A stretch of DNA of 64,000 nucleotides, from assembly GCF_025144145.1 (NCBI RefSeq), contig NZ_CP083546.1, forward strand, positions 2,062,501-2,126,500, written 5' to 3'. The translations under genes and the position numbers were made by a program. Shown piece after piece: positions 53,889 through 62,409 of this stretch (within the stretch, counting starts at the first letter, position 1; the number at the start of each line of letters is the position of its first letter). The notes beneath the pieces were generated by a model that made no database searches, was not told the origin of the DNA, and was given only the letters and a program-made list of their open reading frames with translations. This DNA is from Leisingera sp. M658. Lineage in GTDB: Bacteria; Pseudomonadota; Alphaproteobacteria; Rhodobacterales; Rhodobacteraceae.

Positions 53889-54482
53889 ATGAGCTATTCC
53901 GCACAGGCACAGCAGCAGCTCGCAGAACGCCGCGGCACCGACGCCCGCGTCCTTCTGTGGTTTCAGGCCAGGAACCGCACCACCGGCGCCCCGGAAACCC
54001 TGGGGTTCTGGACCGGCGATGATCATCAGGAATTCCTGATCGACGGCGAGATCCGCACCTACTACGGCGCGGGTGCCGTGATCGATGTGCCCCCGATCAT
54101 TGCCGCGCCGGGGTTCCAGGTGCGGCAGTACCGGGTCAAGCTGCCGCCGATGCTGGACGAGGTGAAGCAGCTCCTGCAGCAGTATGACCCCCGCCACGCT
54201 GAAGTGCAGATCCATTCCGCTGTCTTCGACCTGGACACCGGCAACCTGATGCCCCCCGTTAAACGCATGTTTAAGGGCGTTTTAAACGAGGCGCCGGAGG
54301 AGCTGGGCGGCAAGGGCAGACCCAGTTTTACCCAGCTTGTCCTGGTGTCGCCCGCCCGCAAGCTGACCCAGGGCCTGCCCCTGAAACGCTCAAACTCTGA
54401 ACTGCAGCGCCGCAACGCAGATGACCGGGGCCGCGAATACAGCGATGTGGCCGGTGAATGGCCCGTGCCATGGGGAACCTGA
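53889..54482 (+). CDS. DUF2163-like tail protein
   Basis: 197 aa: DARVLLWFQARNRTTGAPET, FLIDGEIRTYYGAGAVI, MPPVKRMFKGVLNEAPEE. Matches the DUF2163 hub-type proteins seen in Rhodobacter GTA (gp13) and related siphophages. Stop overlaps the next ATG. Confidence 0.7.
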   Translation: MSYSAQAQQQLAERRGTDARVLLWFQARNRTTGAPETLGFWTGDDHQEFLIDGEIRTYYGAGAVIDVPPIIAAPGFQVRQYRVKLPPMLDEVKQLLQQYDPRHAEVQIHSAVFDLDTGNLMPPVKRMFKGVLNEAPEELGGKGRPSFTQLVLVSPARKLTQGLPLKRSNSELQRRNADDRGREYSDVAGEWPVPWGT

Positions 54483-54886
54483 TGCAGAACCGGGCGGAAC
54501 TCCTGCTGGATTACCTAAGCGGCATCCGGGCTGCCAAGCGCGTGCTGAAGCCGTCGCAATTCGACTGCGCATTCTTTGCGGCAGGCTGGGTGAAGGCCTG
54601 CACGGGCGTTGATCCGGCCAGCGCCTGGCGCGGGAAATACCGCAGCCTTGATGAAGGCCGCGCCAAGCTGAAGGGCGCCGGCTACCGGGATCTGGACGAC
54701 TTGGCCGCGGCCCATTTGGCGGAAATCGACGGCTGGGGCAGTTCCCGGCCGGGCGACATTGCCGCAATCAGCGAGGGCGGCCACACGGCGCTGGGGATCA
54801 TCGGCGGTCCGCAAATCCATGTTCTGGGCCTCAAAGGGCTGGACTACCTGCACCTTGACCGGGCGGAACGGGTGTTCCGGCCATGA
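54482..54886 (+). CDS. DUF6950 / NlpC-P60-like protein
   Basis: 134 aa from ATG 54482. Short core with a Cys after the first helix (SQFDCAFFAAGWVKACTG) and a His in EGGHTALGIIG, as in NlpC/P60-type tail peptidases (Cys-His). Likely helps DNA entry through the cell wall. Start TGATG with DUF2163; ATGA overlap with the hub gene. Confidence 0.75.
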   Translation: MQNRAELLLDYLSGIRAAKRVLKPSQFDCAFFAAGWVKACTGVDPASAWRGKYRSLDEGRAKLKGAGYRDLDDLAAAHLAEIDGWGSSRPGDIAAISEGGHTALGIIGGPQIHVLGLKGLDYLHLDRAERVFRP

Positions 54887-57800
54887 AGCTGCTGTCTTAT
54901 GCCCTGCTGTTCCTGCTGGCGCTGAGCCAGCCCGCCGAGGCCGCCTCGGTCGGGGCTGTCCTGGTGGCACTTGGCACCGCCTTCAAGGCCTATGTTGCCG
55001 CCAATGCAATCGCTGCCTTTGCGCTGCGGACGCTGGTTTCCACCGGCATTTCGCTGCTGCTGAAGAAGTTCCAGCAGCGCAAGCAGCGCCGCCCCGGCAT
55101 TCAGACCTCGGCGACCACGACCGGCGGGACAGATCCGCAAGGTTCTGTTGTTGGCCGCTTCGCCACGGCAGGCCATCTGGTCTATCAGAACAGCCATGGC
55201 GACAACCGCGTTTATCTGACCCATGTGATTGAGCTGGGCGACCTCCCCGGCGCCAGCCTGCGCCGCCTGATCATCGACGGCGAATACTCGGAGATCGGCA
55301 CCGACTGGGACCCGAACGTCGGCTACCAGATCCTGAACAAAGTTGCGGATGACGGCTGGGGATACGGCTGGATCCGGTTTTATGACGGCAGCCAACTGGC
55401 GGCAGATCCGCGCCTGGTCGAACTCTATGGCGAAGACCCCGACCGGCCCTGGACCGAAGACCACATCCTGACCGGCCTTAACTATACGGTTCTGACCTTT
55501 TACCGCAGCGACAAGCAATATCCGAACGGCAGGCCGCAGGTCCGCTTTGAGCTGAACGGGCCGGGCTTTTATGATGTGCGCCAGGACAGCACCGCCGGGG
55601 GCAGCGGGCCTCAGCGCTGGGATGATCAATCGACCTGGCAGCCCACCGAAAACCTGATGGTCATGGCCTATACCGTCATGCGCGGCATTACCCTGCCCTG
55701 CGGTTCTGTCTGGGGCGGCGGCTTTCCGGCCGGGGACATGCCTTACACCGAATGGGCGGCCGCATTGGACGCCTGCGACCTGGGCGTGGGCAGCAACAAC
55801 CGGCCGCAGTTCCGCGGCGGCATGGAGATCCGCTTTGAAGAACCGCCGGCCGATTTCCTTGAGGAGATCTTTGCCGCCGCAAATGCCGAGATTGTCGAGC
55901 TGGGCGGCTATTGGTATCCGCTGGTGGGATCGGTCGATACCTACGCGGCCGACCTGACCGAAGACGATCTGCTGGTCTCTGAAGGCTGGAAGCACGATCC
56001 CTTCCCCGGCCTGGAAAAAGCCTTCAACGCCGTCACAATCACCCATCCGTCCCCCAATGCGCTTTGGAACCCGTCCGCGCCGGTCACGCTGACCCGGCCG
56101 GAATGGGAAGCGGAAGACGGCGGCGAGCGTGTCTTCGATCTGAAGCTGCCGATGGTGTTCAACACCCCGCAAGCGCGCCAGATCGGCAATGCGCTGCTGA
56201 AGGAAAACCGCCGCTTCCGTACCCACCGGCTGCCGCTGCCGCCGGAGTATTCCAACCTGCGGCCTCTGCTGAAGACCCGTTTCACTTCTGGCTGGTACGG
56301 CTACAGCGGCAAGACCTTCACCATCACCGAGATGGCCTTTGACCTGCTGAAGCTGAATGTCTCTGTCAGCCTGCGGGAATGGGACCACAGTGATTTTGAT
56401 CCGGACCTGGCCCTGGAAACCCCGGACCTGCCGCAGGTCACCGCGCCCATCGTCACCCAGGACGCCGGGGTGCCGGGCTTTGGCGTCTCCGGCATTGAGA
56501 TCAAGGACGCAAACGGCGTTGTCCGCGGCGTGGGCATCCGGGCCGTCTGGACCCCTTCCCTTGCCTTCACAGCCGATGGCGTTTCTTTCCAGGTCCGGGT
56601 CAAGGACGGCGACGACGAGCGCTTCAGCGCCAGCACCTCCGATCTGGAGCTGGGCACCTTCCGCCTGGAGCCGATGCAGGGCGGCACCGAATACGAGACC
56701 CGCGGCAAGGCCATCTCAAAGACCAGGGACACCAAGTGGACCGCCTGGCTGCCGGTCACCACGCCCGCGTTCAAGCTGCAGCCGGACATGCTGGCCGAGG
56801 AGACCTGGCAGGCAATCACCGATGATGCCACTGCCGCCGCCGCCGCGCTGGATGACCAGCTTGTCCTGGACAAGATCGCGCCGCTGGAAGGCGCGGTGCA
56901 GCGGGATCTGGTAATCCGCGACGTGCAGAGCTTCCATGCCGCTGAAGCGCTGGGGGTGATTGGCGGCAAGGTGCTGTGGGCGCTGACCAAGCTGTCTGAA
57001 ATCGACGGGCGGATGGCGGACGCCGGGATCTATCAGGACCCGGACACCGGCACGGTGCGGATCTATGGCGTGGTAGCGGAAGCGGAACGGATCAGCGAGG
57101 CGGAAATCCGGCTGTCCGCTGCTGAAGCCTCTATCACACTGTCGGCCACGCAAGCCTGGGTCAATCAGCAGATATCCAATGCGGTACTGGACCCGAGCCA
57201 GATCCCCGTCGTGGGCGACCTGCAGGTGCGGGTCAATCAGGTTGAGGCGGATCTGGACGCGGCGGAGGCGGCAATCGCCCTCAAGGCCACGCAAACCGAA
57301 GTGGACGGGATGGACGCCCGCCTGAGCTCGGCGGAAGTGGATATCGACGCTGCGCAAGAGGCCATCACCCTGAAGGTGGATCAGGCGGATTTTGACGCCG
57401 CCGAAAGCCGCCTGTCCTCGGCAGAGGTGCAGATCAGCACCCTGGACGGCCCGGCGATCACCCAGTCGGTGAGCGACGTGCGGACCCTGCATGATCAGAT
57501 GGTGCTGCAGGATGTTGCCACCCTGGAGCAATTGCTGCTGGCTTATGAACAGCGCGAAGCCCTGAAAACCCAGATTGCCTATGCCACACAGGATATCCGG
57601 GCGCGGGTGGATGATGACCGCAGCGCAACAGCGGCCATCACTGCAAGCCTTGGTGTGGCGATTGAAAACAGCGTGGCGCTGATTGAATCGGAAAAACTGG
57701 TACGCGCCAACGGCGATGCGGCACTGGCCAGCAGCATTGATGCTTTGGAGGTCCGTCTGGATGGCGACATCGCTGCCCAGGCCTCCGCTTCCAGCGCGCT

Positions 57801-58983
57801 GACAACCCGTGTCAGCACCGCAGAAGGTGCGATCACCAGCCACAGTCAAAGCCTGATCAGCCTTGAAGCCCGCCTGGACGTCGCGGAAGGGGGTATTTCC
57901 GGCCAGGCCACGGCGCAATCGCAACTGGATGCGCGGGTCACAAGTGCAGAGGGCGTGATCACCAGCCACGGCCAGAGCCTCATCAGCCTGGACAGCCGTC
58001 TGGATGATGCCGAGGGCAATGCTGCCGGACAGGCCACAGCCCTCAGCCAGTTGGACACCCGTGTGACTGGTGCCGAAGGGAATGTGTCCAGCCAGGCCAC
58101 GGCGATCACGCAATTGCAATCCGATGTTGGCGACAACAGCACCAGCATACAGCAGACCATGCAGACTGTGGACGGGGTGATGGGGGAGTACACCCTGCGC
58201 ATCGACAATAACGGCCATGTGGCGGGCATGGTGGTGCGGTCTGAACTCGACGAGGACGACGCGCCGATTGCGCGGATTGCGTTTCAGGCTGACATGTTCG
58301 CAATTGTCTCGCCGGACGGGTCAAACGAAACTGTGCCGTTCACGCTCTACACTCAGGAACGCACGATCAATGGCCGTGTGTATCCGGCGGGTGCCTACAT
58401 GGAAAATGCCTTCCTTGGGGCGGCATCCATCGGGCGCGCTGAAATCGCGGATGTGATCAAGAGCGACGATTACGCACAGGATGCCAACGGCATTCCGACC
58501 GCCGGAATAAAGATCAACTTTGACACCGGGCGGATCAAGGCGGCGGGGGTGGTTCTGTCCCGGCCCATGGTCCTGGCGCAGGGATCGTTCACGGTATCGG
58601 GGGCGGTTGGCAATGGCGCCCGCTGGGCCTTTGTGAATACCGGCATCCGGGTCGGCAAACTGGACGTCTGGCAGGCGCAGCGGTTTGCCCTGGCCGCTGC
58701 CGCATCGGTCACCACCACCGGCACCGCACCGGGCGGCATGGACCCCAACAACACATTCTGGACGCTCAATACATCGATCCAGCCCGGCGCGCGCTGGAAT
58801 GGTTTCGGCGGCGCCAACCCCGATCCGGCAGCGTCTTGGAGCAAGGACCCTTCCGCCCTGGTGAACCCGCATTGGGCCAGCGGCAGCGATCAGCGGGTGT
58901 TCCTGGCAATCGATCTGGAGGCCCAGGGCGGCGTCTATTTCAACAACCCGAAAATCGAATGGACAGTGTTCCAGGTAACATAA
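54883..58983 (+). CDS. Tail tip / host-specificity protein (J-like)
   Basis: 1366 aa. A signal-like hydrophobic N-terminus (MKLLSYALLFLLALSQPAEA), then a hub-like domain (GHLVYQNSHGDNRVYLTHVI; YGEDPDRPWTEDHILTGLNY), a fibronectin-like part near 560-640, and a long coiled-coil stalk with imperfect 42-residue repeats near 985-1075 (ITSHSQSLISLEARLDVAE pattern). The end is beta-rich (DUF1983-like) with receptor-contact character. Central fibre of the tail and main host-range determinant. Confidence 0.9.
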   Translation: MKLLSYALLFLLALSQPAEAASVGAVLVALGTAFKAYVAANAIAAFALRTLVSTGISLLLKKFQQRKQRRPGIQTSATTTGGTDPQGSVVGRFATAGHLVYQNSHGDNRVYLTHVIELGDLPGASLRRLIIDGEYSEIGTDWDPNVGYQILNKVADDGWGYGWIRFYDGSQLAADPRLVELYGEDPDRPWTEDHILTGLNYTVLTFYRSDKQYPNGRPQVRFELNGPGFYDVRQDSTAGGSGPQRWDDQSTWQPTENLMVMAYTVMRGITLPCGSVWGGGFPAGDMPYTEWAAALDACDLGVGSNNRPQFRGGMEIRFEEPPADFLEEIFAAANAEIVELGGYWYPLVGSVDTYAADLTEDDLLVSEGWKHDPFPGLEKAFNAVTITHPSPNALWNPSAPVTLTRPEWEAEDGGERVFDLKLPMVFNTPQARQIGNALLKENRRFRTHRLPLPPEYSNLRPLLKTRFTSGWYGYSGKTFTITEMAFDLLKLNVSVSLREWDHSDFDPDLALETPDLPQVTAPIVTQDAGVPGFGVSGIEIKDANGVVRGVGIRAVWTPSLAFTADGVSFQVRVKDGDDERFSASTSDLELGTFRLEPMQGGTEYETRGKAISKTRDTKWTAWLPVTTPAFKLQPDMLAEETWQAITDDATAAAAALDDQLVLDKIAPLEGAVQRDLVIRDVQSFHAAEALGVIGGKVLWALTKLSEIDGRMADAGIYQDPDTGTVRIYGVVAEAERISEAEIRLSAAEASITLSATQAWVNQQISNAVLDPSQIPVVGDLQVRVNQVEADLDAAEAAIALKATQTEVDGMDARLSSAEVDIDAAQEAITLKVDQADFDAAESRLSSAEVQISTLDGPAITQSVSDVRTLHDQMVLQDVATLEQLLLAYEQREALKTQIAYATQDIRARVDDDRSATAAITASLGVAIENSVALIESEKLVRANGDAALASSIDALEVRLDGDIAAQASASSALTTRVSTAEGAITSHSQSLISLEARLDVAEGGISGQATAQSQLDARVTSAEGVITSHGQSLISLDSRLDDAEGNAAGQATALSQLDTRVTGAEGNVSSQATAITQLQSDVGDNSTSIQQTMQTVDGVMGEYTLRIDNNGHVAGMVVRSELDEDDAPIARIAFQADMFAIVSPDGSNETVPFTLYTQERTINGRVYPAGAYMENAFLGAASIGRAEIADVIKSDDYAQDANGIPTAGIKINFDTGRIKAAGVVLSRPMVLAQGSFTVSGAVGNGARWAFVNTGIRVGKLDVWQAQRFALAAAASVTTTGTAPGGMDPNNTFWTLNTSIQPGARWNGFGGANPDPAASWSKDPSALVNPHWASGSDQRVFLAIDLEAQGGVYFNNPKIEWTVFQVT
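57835..58110 (+). repeat. Imperfect tandem repeats coding the fibre stalk
   Basis: About 126-bp units (42 codons) repeated a little more than twice with substitutions, encoding ITSH(S/G)QSLISL and (Q/G)QATAxSQLD patterns. In-frame copy-number changes here could alter fibre length. Confidence 0.6.
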
Positions 58984-58996
58984 GGAGAGCAGCCCT

Positions 58997-60049
58997 ATGG
59001 CATGGCCAAAGGCAGGAACAGTCAGCGTTGTGAACGGCAGCGCAATCGTCACCGGCACCGGCACCAGCTTCTTTGGCAGCGCGCAGGCGGGATGGGGCTT
59101 TGTCGGCCCGGACGGGCGGGTTTATGAGGTGCTGGCGGTCAGCAGCGGCACGCTCCTGACAATCACCCCTGTGTACCAGGGCGCAACGGCGGCCGGGCAG
59201 ATCTATGCGCTGTTCCCCACTATGTCGCTGGCGCATGATGTGGTGGCCAGCGTGCAGGCGCTGACCGGCACGTTTCAAGCCGTTGCGGACGGCCCCGGAC
59301 AGGGCAAGTTCAGCACCGATGTGGTCAAGCTGGGTGATGAAGACACCGGCCTGGGCTGGCCATCCAGCAATGAGGTGGCGCTGAAAGCCGGGGGCGATTG
59401 GCAGCTCCGCCTCAAGGAAGGTGCTGCCAGCGGTGCGGCGGTGCAGTCCAGCGCGACGGATGCCACAGCAGACAAGCTGCTACTGACAAACGCCTTCGGT
59501 TGGGGCGATAAGGGCGCTCCGGTTCCGAATGACAACATTGATGACATCGCTACATCCGGATCCTACTTTCTGACCTCCGCGGTGTTGGGAAATTCCACCC
59601 TGCCAGCAGGCGAGGCGTTTTCTTCCGGCTCCTGCCTCCTTCAGTTCCAGTACAACGCCGACAACGCGGCGCAAATCCTGATCGCGCATTCCAGCGGCAA
59701 GATGTTCACGCGGATCAAGGACGGCGGAACTTGGCTCGATTGGATCAGCCTAATCCCCAAGCGTGGCAGCGGCCCCACTGGCGAGTGGGTGCGCTTCGCT
59801 GATGGGACGCAAATCTGCACTAAAGCCATCACTGCGGACAGTGGCGCTGACTCTGTTTGGGACTTCCCGGCAGCTTTCTCTACGACGACAAATCTTACCG
59901 TTCATGTCACTGCCCGGTCCTCTGCAAATGCCATCATTGGTGGCGCACGGGCGCCGTCTGCCTTGGCCGTTTCCTGGAACGCGCACGACACTGCGGGCGG
60001 GCGAACTGCAACGCCTTGCAGCCTCAGGGCCGAAGGCCGCTGGTATTAA
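58997..60049 (+). CDS. Tail fibre / receptor-binding protein
   Basis: 350 aa. N-terminal beta segment (GTVSVVNGSAIVTGTGTSFF) seen in tail appendage proteins, a middle region, and a C-terminal tail-fibre tip-like segment (EWVRFADGTQICTKAITADS) resembling tip proteins of gp37/gpH families. RBS AAGGAGAG. Follows the J-like gene. Confidence 0.82.
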   Translation: MAWPKAGTVSVVNGSAIVTGTGTSFFGSAQAGWGFVGPDGRVYEVLAVSSGTLLTITPVYQGATAAGQIYALFPTMSLAHDVVASVQALTGTFQAVADGPGQGKFSTDVVKLGDEDTGLGWPSSNEVALKAGGDWQLRLKEGAASGAAVQSSATDATADKLLLTNAFGWGDKGAPVPNDNIDDIATSGSYFLTSAVLGNSTLPAGEAFSSGSCLLQFQYNADNAAQILIAHSSGKMFTRIKDGGTWLDWISLIPKRGSGPTGEWVRFADGTQICTKAITADSGADSVWDFPAAFSTTTNLTVHVTARSSANAIIGGARAPSALAVSWNAHDTAGGRTATPCSLRAEGRWY

Positions 60050-60060
60050 AGGAGATCATC

Positions 60061-60393
60061 ATGAAAGTAACCTGCATCTGTGTGGCCGGTCCTCCCGGCC
60101 AATCTGAAACCAGCGCCAGCGTGAGCGGCGATGTGATCACTGTGGACGGCGTGCCCTATGACCTTTCCGCCGTGCCTGACGGCGGCTTTGCCGAACCGGA
60201 AGGCGAAAACCATCCGTTCATAGGGCGCATCGAGCGGATCAATGGCGAGCTGCATGTTCAGCTGCGGTGGTTCTTTTTCGAGGCAACTGCAGAGCCGGAC
60301 CAGCCTGTTGTCCCGCCGACGCTCACCGTCGCCAGCGGCCCGGTGCCTGACCCAATTGTTCGCAAACCCATGACCGGCGAGGCCAAAGCATGA
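60061..60393 (+). CDS. Hypothetical tail-region protein (110 aa)
   Basis: 110 aa from ATG 60061, RBS AAAGGAGATC. Beta-rich (GDVITVDGVPYDLSAVPDGG) with a Pro-rich end. Possibly a fibre assembly or attachment accessory; no recognised family. Confidence 0.7.
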   Translation: MKVTCICVAGPPGQSETSASVSGDVITVDGVPYDLSAVPDGGFAEPEGENHPFIGRIERINGELHVQLRWFFFEATAEPDQPVVPPTLTVASGPVPDPIVRKPMTGEAKA

Positions 60394-60812
60394 CGTTCTC
60401 CCTGAAAATCACCACGGCTGAGCAGGTCGCAGCAGTCGCCCGCGCGGCGCTCCTGTCCGATCTGGCCGGAACCCGGTGGCAAATCCAAAACGGCGGCATC
60501 ACGCTGCCCAGCGGGTTCCACGCCCGCACCGACCGCACAACCCGCGAAGACCTCACTGAGGCGCTGTTTGCTCTGCAACTGGGCATCAAAAGCGAGCCGT
60601 TCTCCTGGAAGGCCCCAGATGGCTGGATCAAGCTGACACGTGCGGACCTGGAACAGATCACCGCTGCCGTCGCGGCCCATGTGCAGAGCTGCTTTGATGC
60701 GGAGGAAGCTGTGGAGACGCAGATCGCCGCACTCAGCGATGCAGATCTGGCCGGGTTTGCTGTGCGGGCTGCGTTTGATGCCGCCATGGCCGCCCCTGCG
60801 GCTGAAACCTGA
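60390..60812 (+). CDS. DUF4376-like tail accessory protein
   Basis: 140 aa. The C-terminal helical part (ADLEQITAAVAAHVQSCFDA) matches DUF4376, common next to tail fibre genes. ATGA overlap with the previous gene; last structural gene. Confidence 0.75.
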   Translation: MTFSLKITTAEQVAAVARAALLSDLAGTRWQIQNGGITLPSGFHARTDRTTREDLTEALFALQLGIKSEPFSWKAPDGWIKLTRADLEQITAAVAAHVQSCFDAEEAVETQIAALSDADLAGFAVRAAFDAAMAAPAAET

Positions 60813-60819
60813 AACAACC

Positions 60820-60864
60820 CGCCTCCCGGTAGCGGGAGGCCGGGGGGTGTACCATCACCCCCCA
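60820..60864 (+). terminator. Two hairpins at the end of the structural operon
   Basis: GCCTCCCG / CGGGAGGC around GTAG (60821-60840), then GGGGGGTG / CACCCCCC (about 60842-60863). They separate the tail genes from the com-like cassette. No long T-run. Confidence 0.6.
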
Positions 60865-60963
60865 AACTCGGGGCCGAAGCTCTCACACCTTACCCCGCCG
60901 ACCACACAACACTCTTGGCCGCTCCCTGTCCTCGAGGACCCGGCCTCTTTGGAGTGATTCCAC

Positions 60964-61227
60964 TTGAAGCTGCAAGACCAGCGTTGCGGTGAATGCCGCA
61001 GATTGTTATTCAAAATTGAGCCTGGCGCCCTTAGCGGCACGCTCGCCATCAAGTGCCCAAGATGCAAGGCACATAATTCCCTGAGGCCGCAGAGCCCTTC
61101 ACCAAAGCGCCCGGATCAATCCAATGAGCGCGATGGAAAGGAAGGGCAGAATGCCCACGTCATCCGAGATCAATCTACCCCCGCTGCCGCCCGGAACCCA
61201 CGGGAAACCGAAAGGGAACCGCTATAA
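60964..61227 (+). CDS. com: Com-like zinc-finger translational regulator
   Basis: 87 aa from a TTG at 60964 (RBS GGAG at 60952-60955). Zinc ligands Cys8, Cys11 (RCGECRRLLFKIE) and Cys31, Cys34 (IKCPRCKAH) match the pattern of Mu Com, an RNA-binding protein that releases translation of mom. Extra Pro/charged tail of about 45 residues. A 12-bp palindrome GTCCTCGAGGAC at 60928-60939 precedes its ribosome site. First gene of the right-end cassette, where com lies in Mu. Confidence 0.85.
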   Translation: MKLQDQRCGECRRLLFKIEPGALSGTLAIKCPRCKAHNSLRPQSPSPKRPDQSNERDGKEGQNAHVIRDQSTPAAARNPRETEREPL

Positions 61228-61333
61228 GCGCCAGTTCGGCGTTATTGTCCTGGTGCCGGACGAACCGGCCCAGAAAGCGCTTTTTGAGGAGCTGAAGGCC
61301 CAGGGGCGCAAATGCAAGGTGGTGAACACATGA
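61151..61333 (+). CDS. Small protein of the Com cassette (60 aa)
   Basis: 60 aa from ATG 61151 (RBS GGAAGGG), overlapping com by 77 bp in another frame. Pro-rich start, then QFGVIVLVPDEPAQKALFEE and KCKVVNT, a strand-helix-strand pattern. Its overlap with com and ATGA with the next gene suggests translational coupling. Unknown. Confidence 0.65.
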   Translation: MPTSSEINLPPLPPGTHGKPKGNRYKRQFGVIVLVPDEPAQKALFEELKAQGRKCKVVNT

Positions 61334-62409
61334 GGCTCAGCATCCACCACAAATCCCCCATCCCAGAAACCTACCGCGCAGCCCGCGTGTCCAGCATGTT
61401 CAATGTGGAAGATGATGCAGACTTCCGCTTGGAACTGGACGCCGACCTGGGCGCCCGCCCCTGGCAGGTTGGCTTGATCATCGGGCCGTCCGGCTCCGGC
61501 AAGTCGTCCTTGGGCCGCAAGCTGTTCGGCCGGAACGCAGACGCCGCCCCTAAATGGCCCGGTAATGCGGCCGTCATTGATGCAATCTCCCCGGATAGCG
61601 AAATGGACCAGGTCACCGCCGCGCTCGCCGCTGTGGGCTTGGGCAGCGTGCCGAGCTGGCTGCGCCCATGGCGGCACCTTTCCAACGGGGAGCAGTTCCG
61701 TGCCAATCTGGCCCGCTTGCTGTGCGAGCGCCCCGCCCTGGCCGTCGTGGACGAGTTCACGTCGACCATCGACCGGCAGGTTGCCAGAATCGGGGCGGCT
61801 GCCTTCTCCAAAGCCTGGCGGCGGGGCGCCGGCCAATTCGTCGGCATTACCTGCCACGACGATGTGGCCAAGTGGCTGCAGCCGGATTGGGTGATTGATA
61901 CCCGCAGTGCCGAGCTTAAATGGAGGCGTCTTCGACGGCCGCCAAGCATCGCAATGGACATTCACAAGACCGACGGTTCCTACTGGCCCCTGTTTGAGCC
62001 GCATCACTACTTGAAGATGCCCCGAATGGTCGCGGCGGACTATTACACCGGCTTTGTCGGCGGCGAACCCGTTGCGCATGTAGCTTTCAGCCCCCGGCCT
62101 GGTTTGGTCGAGGCCCGCGCCTGCCGCCTGGTCATTATGCCGGAATGGCAAGGCGCCGGGCTGGGGCTGCGGTTCCTGAATGAGGTCTGCGCCCTGTGGC
62201 GCCGAGGCGTGAACCGTTACGACCGCCCGATGCCCTCACTCTTTCACACGTCACACCCCGGGCTGGCCGCCGCTCTGCGCGCTCAGCCGCTTTGGGCACA
62301 GGTTTCCTCTGCCCTCGGCTGCGCCGCCTCAAAGAGCACCGGCAGTCTCAAAGGCCGCCTGGGCGGCCATTTCCGGGCAGTACAAGGATTTCGATATGTC
62401 GAAGAATGA
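61330..62409 (+). CDS. ABC-type ATPase fused to a GNAT domain (Mom-like position)
   Basis: 359 aa. Residues 1-200 are an ABC-type ATPase: Walker A GPSGSGKSS (52-60), signature-like LSNGEQFRANLARLL (117-131), Walker B ALAVVDEF (136-143) and a His in ITCHDD. From about 210 a GNAT-type acyltransferase domain: EPHHYLKMP, GEPVAHVAF, then RLVIMPEWQGAGLGLRF (266-282) as the acyl-CoA pyrophosphate loop. Mu Mom is also GNAT-like and follows com. A DNA-modifying acyl transfer, perhaps with ATPase-driven DNA handling, is inferred. Confidence 0.82.
   Translation: MRLSIHHKSPIPETYRAARVSSMFNVEDDADFRLELDADLGARPWQVGLIIGPSGSGKSSLGRKLFGRNADAAPKWPGNAAVIDAISPDSEMDQVTAALAAVGLGSVPSWLRPWRHLSNGEQFRANLARLLCERPALAVVDEFTSTIDRQVARIGAAAFSKAWRRGAGQFVGITCHDDVAKWLQPDWVIDTRSAELKWRRLRRPPSIAMDIHKTDGSYWPLFEPHHYLKMPRMVAADYYTGFVGGEPVAHVAFSPRPGLVEARACRLVIMPEWQGAGLGLRFLNEVCALWRRGVNRYDRPMPSLFHTSHPGLAAALRAQPLWAQVSSALGCAASKSTGSLKGRLGGHFRAVQGFRYVEE

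Noticed and set aside
57835-58110. Repeats considered as a CRISPR array
   Set aside because: They are long, imperfect, in frame within a fibre gene, with no spacer pattern.
54844-58218. Long minus-strand frames (514 and 500 codons) opposite the tail-tip gene
   Set aside because: Shadow frames of the J-like protein with low-complexity composition.
58997-60393. Invertible tail-fibre segment (Mu G-segment type) with an invertase gene
   Set aside because: No recombinase gene and no inverted gix-like sites were noticed; fibre genes are in one orientation.
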